Source: Synechococcus sp. HK01-R (lineage in GTDB: Bacteria > Cyanobacteriota > Cyanobacteriia > PCC-6307 > Cyanobiaceae). From it: a DNA stretch of 64,000 bases. The notes under the pieces are model-generated. The model was not told the DNA's origin, searched no databases, and saw only the letters and a list, made by a program, of their open reading frames with translations. The first letter of the stretch is position 1. Each line of letters begins with the position of its first letter. Positions 1 to 10,162 of this stretch are shown piece by piece. Made by a program: the position numbers and the translations under genes. Where the stretch lies: assembly GCF_014217855.1 (NCBI RefSeq), contig NZ_CP059059.1, forward strand, positions 2,108,001-2,172,000, given 5' to 3'.

Positions 1-2930
1 TGATCAGAGAGATAGAAGCCCACGAGTTCCTTCTCAAGCCGAAGCTTCACGGAGGGGTGGTAGTCAGGCACCGGTGACGCCTTGGGAGCCAGGCTGAGAT
101 CAGCTCCGCCCTGGCCGTCATCATCAGAGGAGGCCGCCATGAGATCAAACAGATTCCCCTGACCGCGTTCCCGATCCTTGGCTCGGGATGAGGCCCAATC
201 AAGCAGCAGATCAAGGTCGGCCATCAGCTGGGCACGATTCGCCTGCGGCTCAAGGGCATCCATCGCTCCGCAGTGAATCAACGATTCCAAGCTGCGGCGA
301 TTCAGCACTGACGAGGGCAGGCGATCACAGAGATCGGCAAGCGACTGGAACGGTCCATCAGCCTCACGGCTGGCGATGAGCTGGCGGATGGCGCCATCGC
401 CCAAATTACGCACAGCGGAAAGGCCAAACAGGATGCGCTCACCTGTAGGGGTGAAGTCTGTGCCAGAGGCATTCACATCCGGCGGCATCACCTCAATGCC
501 CATGGCATTGCAATTGGAGATGTAGCGCTGCACCTTGTCGCTGGCACCAGCATTAACGGTGAGCAGCGCCGCCATGTAAGCGACCGGATAGTGCGCCTTG
601 AGATAAGCGGTCTGATATGTCACCGCGCCATAGGCGGTGGAATGACTTTTGTTGAAGCAATATTCGGCGAAGAGAACCATCTGGTCAAAGAGCTCATCGG
701 CGACTTTTTCGTCAACCCCACGCTCACAGGCACCCTTCACGAAAATGCCACGATGCTTTTGCATTTCCGACACTTTTTTCTTGCCCATCGCCCGTCGAAG
801 CAGATCAGCTTCCCCCAGGGAATAGCCGGCCAGATCCTGCGCAATTCGCATGATCTGCTCCTGATACACCATGATCCCGTAGGTTTCTTGAAGAATCGGC
901 TCCAGAGACTGATGGGCAAAGTCGATCGCTTCGCGACCGTGCTTACGGTTGATGAATTTTGGAATCAGACCTGCGTCCAAAGGCCCCGGACGATAAAGCG
1001 CGAGAATGGATGAAATATCTTCTAACGATGATGGCTTGAGATCACGGACGATCTGGCGCATGCCAGTGGATTCAAGCTGAAAAATACCTTCCAGATCTCC
1101 CCGTGCCAACAAAGCAAAAGTTGCATCATCCTGCGGCGGTAATTGATCGGGATCAATTCGTTGCCCCAGGCTGGACTCCACCAGCTCGAGGGTCTTATCA
1201 ATCATGGTGAGATTCTTGAGGCCAAGGAAATCCATCTTCAGGAGCCCCATCGACTCCACATCCTCCATGAAATATTGGGTGATCACCTGGCCATCGTTGT
1301 TGCGCTGCAACGGCACAAGCTCATCAAGGGGATCAGCGGCAATCACTACACCTGCAGCGTGCACCCCGAAGGTTTTGTTCGTACCCTCGATCCGCATGGC
1401 CATATCAACCCAGCGCTTCACGACTGGGTCACTTTCATATTTCTGACGGAATTCAGGATTGGGAGATTCGTCGCCAATCATTGCGGCTAGCTTGGCTGGC
1501 TTACCCCGCACCACAGGGATTAATTTCGCCAGCCGATCAGCATCGCCATAGGGAATATCCAACACGCGCGCCACATCCTTCAGGACGGCCTTTGATGTCA
1601 TCCGGTTGAACGTAATGATCTGAGCCACCTTGTCGTCGCCATAGCGCTGGGTGACGTAATCAATCACCTCACTACGACGCTCGATGCAGAAATCCGTATC
1701 GATATCAGGCATCGACTTACGTTCCGGATTGAGGAATCGCTCAAACAGCAAGCCATTACTCACCGGGTCGATATTGGTGATCCCTAGGGCATAGGCCACG
1801 AGGGACCCTGCCGCAGAACCACGGCCCGGGCCAACAGGAATGCCCTGTTCTCGAGCAAAGCGGATGTAATCCCAGACCACCAAGAAGTAGGTGGGGAACC
1901 CCATCTGCTCCATGATCCCAAGCTCATAGGTGAGCCTCTTGCCATAGAGAGGATCAATGGCAGCGGAATCATCGAGACCAAGACGATGCCGGAGCCCCTG
2001 CTCAGACACCTGCTGGAGATAACTCACGGGGGTATGCCCATCCGGTATCGGGAAGCGGGGCATCTGATAACGGCCGAGGATGTCATAGTCCTCGACCTTT
2101 TCGGCCACCCGTGCTGTGGTGGCAATCGCCTCCTGCACGACATCGGGCTCGAGGTGGTCAGCGAACAGGCGCCCCATCTCCTCCTCGCTACGGATGTACT
2201 CGGTGCCGGTGTATCGCAGTCGCTTCTCGTCGCTGATCAGCTTGCCTGTGAGCACACAGAGAAGCGCGTCATGGGCCTCCACATCGTTGCGGGTGAGGTA
2301 GTGAGCATCGTTGGTGGCAATCAGGCCGATGCCCAATTCGCGAGCGATCCGCACAATCTCCACATTGACGATCCGATCCTCGAGCGATCCATGGTCTTGA
2401 ATCTCGAGGTAAAAGTCTTCGCCGAAGACCTCTTGGTACCAGCGAGCTACATCCCGCGCCACCTCAGGACGCCCCCGCAGAATCGCCTGGGGAATCTCCC
2501 CGCCGAGACAGGCCGTGGCCACGATCAGGCCTTCGCTGTGCTCCTTCAGCAACTGCTTATCGATGCAGGCACGCGAAAAGATTCCTTTGCCCCGCATCCC
2601 CCGTAGATGGCTGATGCTGGTGAGCTTGACCAGATTGCGATAACCAGTGGCGTTCTTGGCAAGCACCACCAGGTGATAACGACGCTCCTTCTTCTGCTGC
2701 GGATCTTCAATCGAGCCGTTGATCACATACATCTCGTTGCCGATGATCGGCTTGATCCCAGCGGCCTTGCATAACTTCAGGAGCTCGATCGCCCCATACA
2801 TCACACCGTGATCAGTGAGTGCGAGCGCAGGCATCCCCAGCTCCTTGACCCGCTCCACCATCTGGGGAAGCTGGGAGGCGCCATCGAGAAGGCTGTAATC
2901 GCTGTGGTTATGGAGAGGGACGAATGCCAT
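1..2930 (-). CDS. dnaE: DNA polymerase III alpha subunit, C-terminus beyond window
   Basis: Replicative polymerase catalytic subunit. The visible 976 codons start at an ATG at 2930 with a PHP domain ([11 protein letters not shown] at about residues 8-18), followed by the palm motif PDIDTDF and the fingers region; the little-finger/OB C-terminus, about 200 residues, lies outside the window. The reading frame is open throughout. At the [11 protein letters not shown] site (codons around 657-665), where many cyanobacteria carry the split DnaE intein, the extein sequence is continuous, so the gene is neither split nor intein-bearing. It is separated by 89 bp from gatA, which lies upstream on the same strand. 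Confidence 0.97.
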   Translation of the reverse strand, partial: MAFVPLHNHSDYSLLDGASQLPQMVERVKELGMPALALTDHGVMYGAIELLKLCKAAGIKPIIGNEMYVINGSIEDPQQKKERRYHLVVLAKNATGYRNLVKLTSISHLRGMRGKGIFSRACIDKQLLKEHSEGLIVATACLGGEIPQAILRGRPEVARDVARWYQEVFGEDFYLEIQDHGSLEDRIVNVEIVRIARELGIGLIATNDAHYLTRNDVEAHDALLCVLTGKLISDEKRLRYTGTEYIRSEEEMGRLFADHLEPDVVQEAIATTARVAEKVEDYDILGRYQMPRFPIPDGHTPVSYLQQVSEQGLRHRLGLDDSAAIDPLYGKRLTYELGIMEQMGFPTYFLVVWDYIRFAREQGIPVGPGRGSAAGSLVAYALGITNIDPVSNGLLFERFLNPERKSMPDIDTDFCIERRSEVIDYVTQRYGDDKVAQIITFNRMTSKAVLKDVARVLDIPYGDADRLAKLIPVVRGKPAKLAAMIGDESPNPEFRQKYESDPVVKRWVDMAMRIEGTNKTFGVHAAGVVIAADPLDELVPLQRNNDGQVITQYFMEDVESMGLLKMDFLGLKNLTMIDKTLELVESSLGQRIDPDQLPPQDDATFALLARGDLEGIFQLESTGMRQIVRDLKPSSLEDISSILALYRPGPLDAGLIPKFINRKHGREAIDFAHQSLEPILQETYGIMVYQEQIMRIAQDLAGYSLGEADLLRRAMGKKKVSEMQKHRGIFVKGACERGVDEKVADELFDQMVLFAEYCFNKSHSTAYGAVTYQTAYLKAHYPVAYMAALLTVNAGASDKVQRYISNCNAMGIEVMPPDVNASGTDFTPTGERILFGLSAVRNLGDGAIRQLIASREADGPFQSLADLCDRLPSSVLNRRSLESLIHCGAMDALEPQANRAQLMADLDLLLDWASSRAKDRERGQGNLFDLMAASSDDDGQGGADLSLAPKASPVPDYHPSVKLRLEKELVGFYLSD

Positions 2931-3019
2931 GCACCCAGCCTAGGCGGCTGCGCAAGATAGAGGGTGGACTCACCTCAGCAACCACCACCTGTGGGGTCAA
3001 CGATCGGCCTTGGTGCTGA

Positions 3020-4483
3020 TCAGGATGGGATCAGCACACCCTCGGGGCGTCGCTGCATGACAGCCGCCGACTGCTCGTACTGATGGGCCACCTGGAGCAG
3101 GCGCTGCTCCTGAAGCACGTTGCCGATCAACTGAACACCGATCGGCAGGCCGGCTGTGTCGAAACCGCAGGGAACGCTGATGGCCGGCAGACCCGCCAGG
3201 TTGGCCGGAATCGTGAGCAGATCGGCGAGATACATCGCCAGAGGATCATCCGCATGGGCTCCCTTCCGGAATGAGGTGGTCGGCGCCGTGGGGGTGAGGA
3301 GCACATCCACGGAGCGGTAAGCAGCGTCAAAGTCCTGACGGATCAAGGTGCGCACCTGCTGAGCCTTGCGGTAATAGGCATCGACGTAACCAGCGGAGAG
3401 CGCGTAGGTGCCGATGAGAATCCTGCGCTGCACTTCAGGCCCGAACCCTTCGGCCCTTGAGCGTGCCGTCATGCTGATCAGGCTGTCAGCAGCCTCTGCC
3501 CGGAAGCCGTATTTGACGCCGTCATAACGGGCGAGATTGGCGGAAGCCTCCGATGGGGCGATGACGTAATACGTGGCGATGCCGTCGTTGAATCGCGGGC
3601 AGCTCACATCAACCAATTCAGCCCCGAGGTTCTGAAGTTGGTCAGCGGCAGCGAGCACTGCAGCCTTCACCTGGGGGTCGAGACCCTCCTGTTCAAAACA
3701 CTCCCGCACCAGGCCCACCCGCAATCCATCGATCGGATCGGACAGGGTGGCGCTGTAATCGGGCACAGGCACCTTCAGGCAGGTGGAGTCACGGGGATCC
3801 TCACCAGCCATGACCTGGAGCAGAGCAGCGGCATCAGCAACCGTGCTGGTGAAGGGACCCACCTGGTCTAAAGAGCTGGCGAAAGCCACCAAGCCATAAC
3901 GACTGATGCGGCCATAGGTGGGCTTCAGACCGACCACACCACAAAAGGAAGCGGGCTGACGAATCGACCCGCCGGTATCCGAACCGAGGGCCGCCATGCA
4001 TTCCCCGGCGGCGAGAGCAGCGGCGCTGCCACCCGAGCTACCGCCTGGAACATGATCGAGGTTCCAGGGATTGCCTGTGGGACCGAAGGCTGAAGTTTCC
4101 GTCGATCCGCCCATGGCGAATTCATCGAGATTGGTCTTCCCGAGCAGCACGGCACCAGCCTTCCAAAGGCGATCGGTGACGGTGGATTCGTAGGGCGGAA
4201 CGAATTGTTCCAGCATCCTGCTGGCGCAGGTCGTGCGGACTCCGCGCGTGCAGAGGTTGTCCTTGATGGCCAGCGGCACACCAGCGAGCGGTGGGAGGGT
4301 CTCACCGGCCTGCCTAGCGGCATCAATGCGATCGGCATCGGCCCTGGCGCGATCGGCAGTCACCTCCAGGTAAGCGTGGAGGCTCGGATCAACGGCGGCG
4401 ATGCGGGCCAGATGGTGGTCCGTGAGCTCACGGGCCGAAACCTCACCCCGTTCAAGTTGCTGACGCCACTCGGCGATCGCCAT
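3020..4483 (-). CDS. gatA: Asp-tRNA(Asn)/Glu-tRNA(Gln) amidotransferase subunit A
   Basis: Amidase subunit of GatCAB, which converts misacylated Glu-tRNA(Gln) and Asp-tRNA(Asn) using ammonia from glutamine. The 487-residue protein has the full amidase signature: catalytic Lys74 (VPLAIKDN), cis-Ser149 in GGSSGGS, and nucleophile Ser173 in GSDTGGS. Length is typical of the family. GatB and GatC are not in the window, so the complex is encoded at dispersed loci, as is usual in cyanobacteria. Confidence 0.97.
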   Translation of the reverse strand: MAIAEWRQQLERGEVSARELTDHHLARIAAVDPSLHAYLEVTADRARADADRIDAARQAGETLPPLAGVPLAIKDNLCTRGVRTTCASRMLEQFVPPYESTVTDRLWKAGAVLLGKTNLDEFAMGGSTETSAFGPTGNPWNLDHVPGGSSGGSAAALAAGECMAALGSDTGGSIRQPASFCGVVGLKPTYGRISRYGLVAFASSLDQVGPFTSTVADAAALLQVMAGEDPRDSTCLKVPVPDYSATLSDPIDGLRVGLVRECFEQEGLDPQVKAAVLAAADQLQNLGAELVDVSCPRFNDGIATYYVIAPSEASANLARYDGVKYGFRAEAADSLISMTARSRAEGFGPEVQRRILIGTYALSAGYVDAYYRKAQQVRTLIRQDFDAAYRSVDVLLTPTAPTTSFRKGAHADDPLAMYLADLLTIPANLAGLPAISVPCGFDTAGLPIGVQLIGNVLQEQRLLQVAHQYEQSAAVMQRRPEGVLIPS

Positions 4484-4514
4484 CGGCTTGAGCTGCTATT
4501 CAGCTGCGACGCTA

Positions 4515-4763
4515 TCAGCCGTCGCTTGCCGGGATGGTGAAGGGCTCGCCACGGCGGCAGCGCAGGCAGCTGTGGTCGATCGAGACCGGCGCCTCAGATG
4601 CCACATCCTCAAGAAACGAGGGCAGTTCCCGCTCGAGGCTTCCACGCGTCACAAAAGGGCCGAACCAATAGGTCACATCGGGGCCATGGGTCTGAACCCT
4701 TGCCCACCAGGCCAGTCCAAGACCGTTGGCGAAGCTGCGCAGCGGCCGGATCAGGGGGCCCAT
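4515..4763 (-). CDS. DUF1816 small protein
   Basis: An 82-residue protein of the cyanobacterial DUF1816 family, recognised from GLAWWARVQT, a central TYWFGPF and a C-terminal CLRCRRGEPFTI. Its function is unknown; the family is largely restricted to cyanobacteria. The frame stays open further upstream (to 5027), but that stretch lies inside the oppositely framed rlmB tail and looks like shadow, so the ATG at 4763, giving the usual family length, is preferred. It sits between gatA and rlmB on the same strand and could be cotranscribed with them. Confidence 0.8.
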   Translation of the reverse strand: MGPLIRPLRSFANGLGLAWWARVQTHGPDVTYWFGPFVTRGSLERELPSFLEDVASEAPVSIDHSCLRCRRGEPFTIPASDG

Positions 4764-4851
4764 GTCGAGGGAGGCATGTCTCCGACATTGTGCCCTGATT
4801 CCGGCTGTTTGGCGGATCTCAATCGAGCGAAAACAGCAGATTGGATCCGAA

Positions 4852-6519
4852 TCAGAGCTCGACGCTGCTCTGGAAATCGCTGTTGTCCGACTCCGGGTCG
4901 CAGCCCGTGGGGCGTTCGAGATCGAGCTGCAACCCAGGCGCCTCCGTTGCGGCAGCCACCAAGGCAGGCTCTTCAGGTCGCTCTTCAGCTCCCTGTTCAT
5001 CGAGCTGTTCGGGTTGAGCCTGCTCATGATTCAGGCGAGGCCTGGTGATCGGTGGGGAGGGTGCCTGGCCTCTCAGATCCTTCATCCACCCCCGTCGCGC
5101 CACCTCGTAGAGGCACATCGCTGTGGCCACGGAAGCATTCAGGCTTGGGGTCACCCCGCGAAGTGGAATCCGGATCAGTTGATCGCAATGACGGCGGGTC
5201 AACAGAGACAGTCCATCCCCTTCCGAACCGGTGACCACCACCAGAGGGCCATCCAGATCGGCCTCCGCCAACGTCACCCCGCCCTCCTCAGCCAGGCCGA
5301 TCACCCGATAGCCGGCATCCTTCAGGGTTTCAAGGGAGCGGTTGAGGTTGACCACCCGCGCGACGGGCAGATGCTCCAGAGCACCAGCGGCAACCTTGGC
5401 CACGGATCCGGTCAGACCGGCGCTGCGGCGCTGCGGCAAGACAACGCCGTGGGCACCCAGAGCCTCAGCGGAGCGCACGATCGCGCCGAGGTTATGGGGG
5501 TCGGTGAGGCCATCGAGGGCGAGCAGTAGGGGTGCCTCGCCAAGGGTTGCGCAGCCCTCGATCAATGAAGGCAGATCAAACGTTTCCGCTGACGCGGTTT
5601 GTAGAGCAATGCCCTGATGCACGGCACCACCGGTGAGTTGGCCAAGGCGGGCCCAGGTGACCTCCTCCACGAGCACACCCGAGGCCTTGGCCTCGCGCAG
5701 CAGCTGCAAGAAGCGGGGCGCACTCCTCAGCTCCGATGTGCACCAAATGCGATGGATCGGACGCCCAGCCTCCAGCACCGCTTGGGTGGCATGGCGTCCC
5801 CAGAGCAGATCGTCGGCGGGCGCCTCTGGGGCATGACTGCTGGCCTCCCCCTCGGGAAGAGGGGGCCGCTCATCCTTCAACCAGGCGCGCTGGGGAGCCC
5901 TGCGCTGATCAGGACGACTGCGCTCAGGCCGAGAGGAAAAGCGCTTCATCCCATCACGGCTGCCCCTGTTGGCGGCGAACCTGTCGGAGCCCCCCCTCCA
6001 CGGGCGCTCGCGATCCTGATCAGGACGCGAGCGCTCGCTGACATCCCGACCGCCATCGAAGCGATCAACACTCTTGCGATCCCCATCCCGACGGCCAAAG
6101 GGCTGACGGTCAGCAGCAAAACGATTAGGGCGGTCAGACCGAAAGCGATCATCCCGGCGACGATCGCCGTAGGGACGAGCCCCCGTTGGACGGCCACCCG
6201 TTGGACGGCTGCCTGGGAAACGGCCCGAGCTCGGCCGATCTTCCCCCTGACCGCCGCGGAAGGGACGGCGCCCTTGGAAGCCCCCCTCGCCTGAGGCTGA
6301 ACCTTCGTCTCGTGAAAAACGATCATCCCTGGGAAAACGGCCTTCCCTGGGGAAACGGCCTTCTCTCGGGAAACGGCCTTCTCTCGGGAAACGGCCTTCT
6401 CTCGGGAAACGGCCTTCGCGGGAGGGGCGTGCTCCTCCCGAGGGGCGTCCCCCGGAGGAAGGGCGCCCGCCACCGGAGCGGCCACCCCCGGAGGAACGGC
6501 GATCAGATCGGAAGCTCAT
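4852..6519 (-). CDS. rlmB: TrmH/SpoU family 23S rRNA 2'-O-methyltransferase with long repetitive N-terminus
   Basis: SPOUT-class RNA 2'-O-ribose methyltransferase, probably acting on 23S rRNA Gm2251. The catalytic core covers roughly residues 235-480: substrate-binding domain starting LLWGRHATQAVLEAG, then the knotted domain with LTDPHNLGAIVRSAEALG, VTGSEGDGLS and IPLRGVTPSLNASVATAM. The first 230 residues or so are a low-complexity Arg/Gly/Ser/Phe/Asp-rich tract including tandem REGRFP hexapeptides, and there is an acidic Gln/Glu-rich C-terminal tail, so the 555-residue protein is about twice the size of Escherichia coli RlmB. It heads a probable operon orientation with mrnC, 15 bp upstream. 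Confidence 0.88.
   Translation of the reverse strand: MSFRSDRRSSGGGRSGGGRPSSGGRPSGGARPSREGRFPREGRFPREGRFPREGRFPREGRFPRDDRFSRDEGSASGEGGFQGRRPFRGGQGEDRPSSGRFPGSRPTGGRPTGARPYGDRRRDDRFRSDRPNRFAADRQPFGRRDGDRKSVDRFDGGRDVSERSRPDQDRERPWRGGSDRFAANRGSRDGMKRFSSRPERSRPDQRRAPQRAWLKDERPPLPEGEASSHAPEAPADDLLWGRHATQAVLEAGRPIHRIWCTSELRSAPRFLQLLREAKASGVLVEEVTWARLGQLTGGAVHQGIALQTASAETFDLPSLIEGCATLGEAPLLLALDGLTDPHNLGAIVRSAEALGAHGVVLPQRRSAGLTGSVAKVAAGALEHLPVARVVNLNRSLETLKDAGYRVIGLAEEGGVTLAEADLDGPLVVVTGSEGDGLSLLTRRHCDQLIRIPLRGVTPSLNASVATAMCLYEVARRGWMKDLRGQAPSPPITRPRLNHEQAQPEQLDEQGAEERPEEPALVAAATEAPGLQLDLERPTGCDPESDNSDFQSSVEL
6327..6416 (-). repeat. Five tandem 18-bp coding repeats in rlmB
   Basis: Five consecutive 18-bp units, the last three (6363-6380, 6381-6398, 6399-6416) identical and the first two differing by one to three bases. 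Each unit encodes REGRFP on the minus strand. Being a multiple of three, copy-number change would keep the frame, so this is a candidate length-variable microsatellite-like array within the basic N-terminal tail. Confidence 0.9.
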
Positions 6520-6534
6520 GGGCAGAAACTGGGG

Positions 6535-6945
6535 CTATGACGGGTCGTTTTCGGTCTCCTCGAGTCGATCCAAAAGCTCGGCAAGCCGCGCCGGATTCTG
6601 CAAAAAGAGCCAGCCCACCATTGTCTCAAATCCCGTGGCCCGCCCATAGACGGATGCCTCCCCCCGCCGGGGTCCCCGACCGGCCCGATTGCGTCCGCGA
6701 CGCACCAGATCCAGCTCCTGCTCAGTGAGGTGTCGCTCCAGGCGATCGAGAACAGCGGCCTGGGCAGCGGCCTTGACCTCCGAGACCACGGCACGATGCA
6801 GATCGTCAGAGCGACCTGGGCTGCCGCAATGCCGCAGCCGCTGGTGGAGCTCCCAAACGGCATCTCCCAGCCAGGCGAGCTGAAGGGGACCAAGGGTCTC
6901 GACCGGGACGCTGCTGGCCTCCAGGTCTCGGATCCAGTTCCTCAA
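6535..6945 (-). CDS. mrnC: Mini-ribonuclease III
   Basis: A 136-residue protein with only the RNase III catalytic domain and no double-stranded RNA-binding domain, matching the Mini-III family that matures 23S rRNA termini. Visible motifs are LGDAVWELHQR near residue 27 and the GRNRAGR ... VYGRATGFETMVGWLF segment. Its position directly upstream of an rRNA methyltransferase supports a role in large-subunit rRNA maturation. The start at 6945 overlaps the stop of the upstream STAS gene by 4 bp, indicating translational coupling. Confidence 0.88.
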   Translation of the reverse strand: MRNWIRDLEASSVPVETLGPLQLAWLGDAVWELHQRLRHCGSPGRSDDLHRAVVSEVKAAAQAAVLDRLERHLTEQELDLVRRGRNRAGRGPRRGEASVYGRATGFETMVGWLFLQNPARLAELLDRLEETENDPS

Positions 6946-7289
6946 GCCGCCAGCTGACTCATGGCACTGTCCAGATCAGGCACGAGATGAAGAAACTCTT
7001 CGAGGCGAACCAGCTTCACGGTCTGCATCACCCTCGCGTTACCCACCACCAGGAAACTGCGCTTGGCGTCGTTGCATTGCTTGGCGAGCTGAACCATCGC
7101 GCCGAGCCCAGAGGAATCGATGAAATCGATCTTGCTGAGATCGATCACCGCTGAGGACTTGTTGGCCTGAAGCACATCGCCCACATAGGCGAGGAACTGC
7201 TTCTCGGAGTAGGCATCCAGCTGACCAGTGAAGTGGAACACCAGACACTGATCCCTTTGCTCGAAGCCGCCGCGCAGAGAAACGGTCAA
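6942..7289 (-). CDS. STAS-domain anti-sigma factor antagonist-like protein
   Basis: A 115-residue single STAS domain of the SpoIIAA/RsbV type. The conserved DSSGLG motif places the putative phospho-acceptor at Ser59, so the regulatory residue is kept. Such proteins act in partner-switching with a HPK-like kinase and PP2C phosphatase, neither of which is nearby. The gene overlaps mrnC by 4 bp, so it is probably cotranscribed with RNA-maturation genes; whether this is functional or coincidental cannot be judged from sequence. Confidence 0.85.
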   Translation of the reverse strand: MTVSLRGGFEQRDQCLVFHFTGQLDAYSEKQFLAYVGDVLQANKSSAVIDLSKIDFIDSSGLGAMVQLAKQCNDAKRSFLVVGNARVMQTVKLVRLEEFLHLVPDLDSAMSQLAA

Positions 7290-7369
7290 TCGCTGCAGTT
7301 CAGTGATGGGACCAACCCCCCGAAGTGATGTGCCGAAGTGTAGGGAGAGTCACCGCAGTTCACCACGGT

Positions 7370-8515
7370 TCAACGCCGTTCCGCCATGAGTGCAACGAAA
7401 CGGGCGAAGTGGTGATCGGCATCATGGGGGCCAGGACTGGCTTCTGGGTGGTACTGCACTCCAAAGACGGGCTGGTGACGATGGGCCATCGCCGCCACCG
7501 TTCGGTCGTTGAGATTGAGGTGAGTGACCACAATCTGCTCGCCGTCTAGGGAGGCTGCGTCTAGCGCGAAGCCATGGTTTTGGCTCGTGATCTCAACCTG
7601 GCCACTGGTGCCGCAGGGGTGGTTGAGCCCCCGATGGCCGTAGGCCAGCTTGAACGTGGAACCACCCAGCGCGAGACCAAGAATCTGATGTCCGAGACAG
7701 ATCCCGAACAGAGGGAGGTTGGGCTGCTCAAGGAGCTGCCGGGCGAGGGCGATTCCACCGCTGACAGCGGCCGGGTCTCCAGGTCCATTGGAGAGAAACA
7801 CCCCTTCAGGGTGATGGGCCATCACCGAGGCCAGATCGGTGGAGGCAGGCAGAACCGTCACATCACAGCCGTGGCCGACGAGGCGGTCGAGGATCGCCCG
7901 TTTGATTCCGAAGTCGATCGCCACCACCCGGTAACGGCGGTCTGGAGCTGACTGCAGCCGTTGGTCGAATCCCGCGGAACAGGGCGTGGTCCAGGTGTAA
8001 GGCTCGGAGGTGGAGACCTGGTCCGCCAAGTTCAGCCCCTCCATGGAAGGGGCCGCCTGCACGGCTTTCAGCAGATCCTGAGGCGTGCGGCCGTCGGAGC
8101 TGATCACACCGTTCATGGCGCCGGTCTCGCGCAAATGACGGACCAAGGCCCTGGTGTCGATGCCCTCGATGCCCACCACACCGTGCTGATCCAACCAAGC
8201 GGGAAGGGTCTGGCGGGAACGCCAACTGCTGGGTAGCGGCGCAAGCTGACGGGCGATCAGTCCCCGGGCATGGGGAACCTCCGCCTCCTGATCATCAGGA
8301 TTCACGCCCGTGTTGCCAAGCTCCGGGTAGGTGAACGTCACCAACTGCCCGGAATAGCTCGGATCCGTGAGGACCTCCTGGTAGCCGGTCATTCCCGTGT
8401 TGAAGACCACCTCCCCGATGACACTGCCGCGGGCGCCGCAGGCCACCCCCTCAAACACCGTGCCATCAGCCAAGACCAGTAGAGCCGACTCCCGGGAAGC
8501 AGCAGCAGTCATCAA
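7370..8515 (-). CDS. carA: Carbamoyl-phosphate synthase small subunit
   Basis: Glutamine amidotransferase subunit supplying ammonia for carbamoyl phosphate in pyrimidine and arginine synthesis. The 381-residue protein has the N-terminal CPSase domain ([15 protein letters not shown]) and a class I glutaminase domain with the Cys nucleophile in [15 protein letters not shown] and the His/Glu pair in [12 protein letters not shown]. Length is normal. It lies 31 bp downstream of trpD on the same strand. Confidence 0.97.
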   Translation of the reverse strand: MMTAAASRESALLVLADGTVFEGVACGARGSVIGEVVFNTGMTGYQEVLTDPSYSGQLVTFTYPELGNTGVNPDDQEAEVPHARGLIARQLAPLPSSWRSRQTLPAWLDQHGVVGIEGIDTRALVRHLRETGAMNGVISSDGRTPQDLLKAVQAAPSMEGLNLADQVSTSEPYTWTTPCSAGFDQRLQSAPDRRYRVVAIDFGIKRAILDRLVGHGCDVTVLPASTDLASVMAHHPEGVFLSNGPGDPAAVSGGIALARQLLEQPNLPLFGICLGHQILGLALGGSTFKLAYGHRGLNHPCGTSGQVEITSQNHGFALDAASLDGEQIVVTHLNLNDRTVAAMAHRHQPVFGVQYHPEASPGPHDADHHFARFVALMAERR

Positions 8516-8546
8516 CAGAGGGACCCCATCAGCAACAGTCGTGCTC

Positions 8547-9593
8547 TCATTCTTCCTCGGCGTGGGTCAGGGACTGTCGCAGTCGCTCCAACCGAGCCCA
8601 TGGCTGGCCCTGGGCCAGGGCATTCAGAGCTCGCTGAGCCCCCAGTTTCAGGTCAGGCTCCACCCCGGCAACCCAGAGAACGAGTGCGGTATTGAAGGCA
8701 ACCACATGCCCCTGAGCCTCGCTGCCGCGGCCCTGCAGCAGATCGCGAAGAATCGTCTGATTGAGCTGAAGATCGCCGCCCTTGATGGCCGATAGAGGTG
8801 CTTCGCAAAGACCGAGATCCGCTGGGGCGATCGCTTCAGAGCGAATCACACCATTGTCCAGAATGCGCAGCGTGTTGGTTCCCGCGAGGGAGGCTTCATC
8901 GAGACCGCCCGCTCCATGCACCACCACAGCCCGCTGCTGGCCGAGACGCTGCAGGGCCTCCGCCATCGGATCGAGCAGATCTGCACGAGCCACGCCAAGC
9001 ACCTGACCATTGGGCAGGAGCGGATTCACCAACGGGCCCAGAAGATTGAACACGGTGCGCACCCCCAGACTGCGGCGTAAGGGCGCCAGGTTGATCAGAG
9101 CTGGATGCCAGGCGGGAGCGAACAGAAACGTCACGCCTGCATCAGGCAAGGCACCCACCACGTGGCGGAGGGGCGCCTGAAGCTGCACACCCAGCCCCTC
9201 GAGCACATCAGCAGATCCCACCTTTCCACTGGCACTGCGATTGCCATGTTTTGCCACCACGGCTCCACAGGCAGCGGCAGTGAAAGCCACCGCCGTGGAG
9301 ATATTGAAGGTATCCGCCCCATCCCCCCCGGTACCGCAGGTATCCACCAAAAGCAGATCAGGACGCGCACATGGCAGGGGGCAGGCCCGACGCAACACAT
9401 CGGCCATGGCCGCCAGACCGGGGCCATCAGCGCCACACGCGCGCAGTGCGGCCAGAAAGGCACCCGTCTGCACGGGAGTGAGCTCCTCGGCGAGCCAGGC
9501 CTGCATCAATGCCGCCGCATCCGATGCCTGCAGCGCATCCCCTTCCAACAATTGCTCCAGCAGTTGAGGCCAGGGGGCAGATGCAGATGCCAT
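8547..9593 (-). CDS. trpD: Anthranilate phosphoribosyltransferase
   Basis: Second step of tryptophan synthesis, joining anthranilate to PRPP. The phosphate-binding loop [17 protein letters not shown] and the [18 protein letters not shown] segment are intact; 348 residues is the normal length. A longer frame opens at 9626, but its first residues are encoded by a terminator-like hairpin and T-tract, and the ATG at 9593 fits family N-termini, so the shorter form is chosen. It probably forms a short unit with carA. Confidence 0.95.
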   Translation of the reverse strand: MASASAPWPQLLEQLLEGDALQASDAAALMQAWLAEELTPVQTGAFLAALRACGADGPGLAAMADVLRRACPLPCARPDLLLVDTCGTGGDGADTFNISTAVAFTAAACGAVVAKHGNRSASGKVGSADVLEGLGVQLQAPLRHVVGALPDAGVTFLFAPAWHPALINLAPLRRSLGVRTVFNLLGPLVNPLLPNGQVLGVARADLLDPMAEALQRLGQQRAVVVHGAGGLDEASLAGTNTLRILDNGVIRSEAIAPADLGLCEAPLSAIKGGDLQLNQTILRDLLQGRGSEAQGHVVAFNTALVLWVAGVEPDLKLGAQRALNALAQGQPWARLERLRQSLTHAEEE

Positions 9594-9603
9594 GAGCAGA
9601 CAG

Positions 9604-9632
9604 AAAAAAACCCGGGTGCTGAGCACGCCGGG
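9604..9632 (-). terminator. Terminator or attenuator hairpin just ahead of trpD
   Basis: On the minus strand a GC-rich stem (CCCGG and GTGC arms around a TCA loop, one bulged C) at 9611-9632 is followed directly by seven T residues at 9604-9610, only 10 bp before the trpD start. It could end transcription from upstream or act as a leader attenuator; no Trp-rich leader peptide was seen. Confidence 0.65.
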
Positions 9633-9663
9633 CCGGGTGATGGGGACTTTTCCAATATCCCTT

Positions 9664-9696
9664 AAAAAGCGACTTCTGGCCAGAACGTCTGGTCAG
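9664..9696 (-). terminator. Intrinsic terminator of the 9715-10041 gene
   Basis: A nine-pair stem with one mismatch and a three-base loop (9676-9696) is followed on the minus strand by a T-rich run at 9664-9668. It lies just past the stop codon of the hypothetical gene upstream of trpD, separating it from trpD. Confidence 0.65.
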
Positions 9697-9714
9697 GTTC
9701 TCGAAATCAGTCGA

Positions 9715-10041
9715 TCAGTTGGCCTCGGACTGATCCGTATCAAAGCCAGATCCAACCGCCACCTCACGGTCTTGGCCGGGCCGGAAACCGGAGCTCCAGA
9801 GCTCACGGGCCCGGCTGTTCAGAGATTCTCTGTTCAGCCCCCAAAGCCCCATGGCCCTCGTGAGGTCATCGCGCAGGCCATCGGCCCCAGGGAACTCCTC
9901 GTAGCGGAGCAGCAAACGCGCCAGATCAACGATGTCCTGATCCGCTGGCTGCTCCCGGGAGAGAAGGCGATCCACCACGTCCCGATCAATCGCCTCGAGA
10001 GGATGGGTTTGTCCCCCGTTGGATGCATTGGACTCGGCCAT
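9715..10041 (-). CDS. Hypothetical protein, 108 aa
   Basis: An acidic, helix-rich small protein beginning MAESNASNGGQ, without signal peptide, membrane segment or recognised motif. The frame continues upstream to 10131, but the ATG at 10041 avoids running into the divergent ABC transporter promoter region. A terminator follows it. I do not recognise the family; it is probably a conserved picocyanobacterial protein. Confidence 0.6.
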   Translation of the reverse strand: MAESNASNGGQTHPLEAIDRDVVDRLLSREQPADQDIVDLARLLLRYEEFPGADGLRDDLTRAMGLWGLNRESLNSRARELWSSGFRPGQDREVAVGSGFDTDQSEAN

Positions 10042-10162
10042 GGCCTGAACTCCCGGAAGTGCCCTGGAGATGAAAAAGGTATGGGGTGAGGATGACGCAA
10101 GCGAGGAGTCAGCCCAGCACCAGCACACCACTTCCTAAGTTGATTCCTGCACCGGCGAGTGA

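Noticed and set aside
4726-6294. Several plus-strand open frames opposite rlmB
   Set aside because: They mirror the repetitive rlmB sequence and show no domain; the SPOUT methyltransferase on the other strand explains the region.
6327-6416. Direct repeats that at first look like a CRISPR or other non-coding array
   Set aside because: The units are contiguous without spacers, in frame and part of the rlmB coding sequence.
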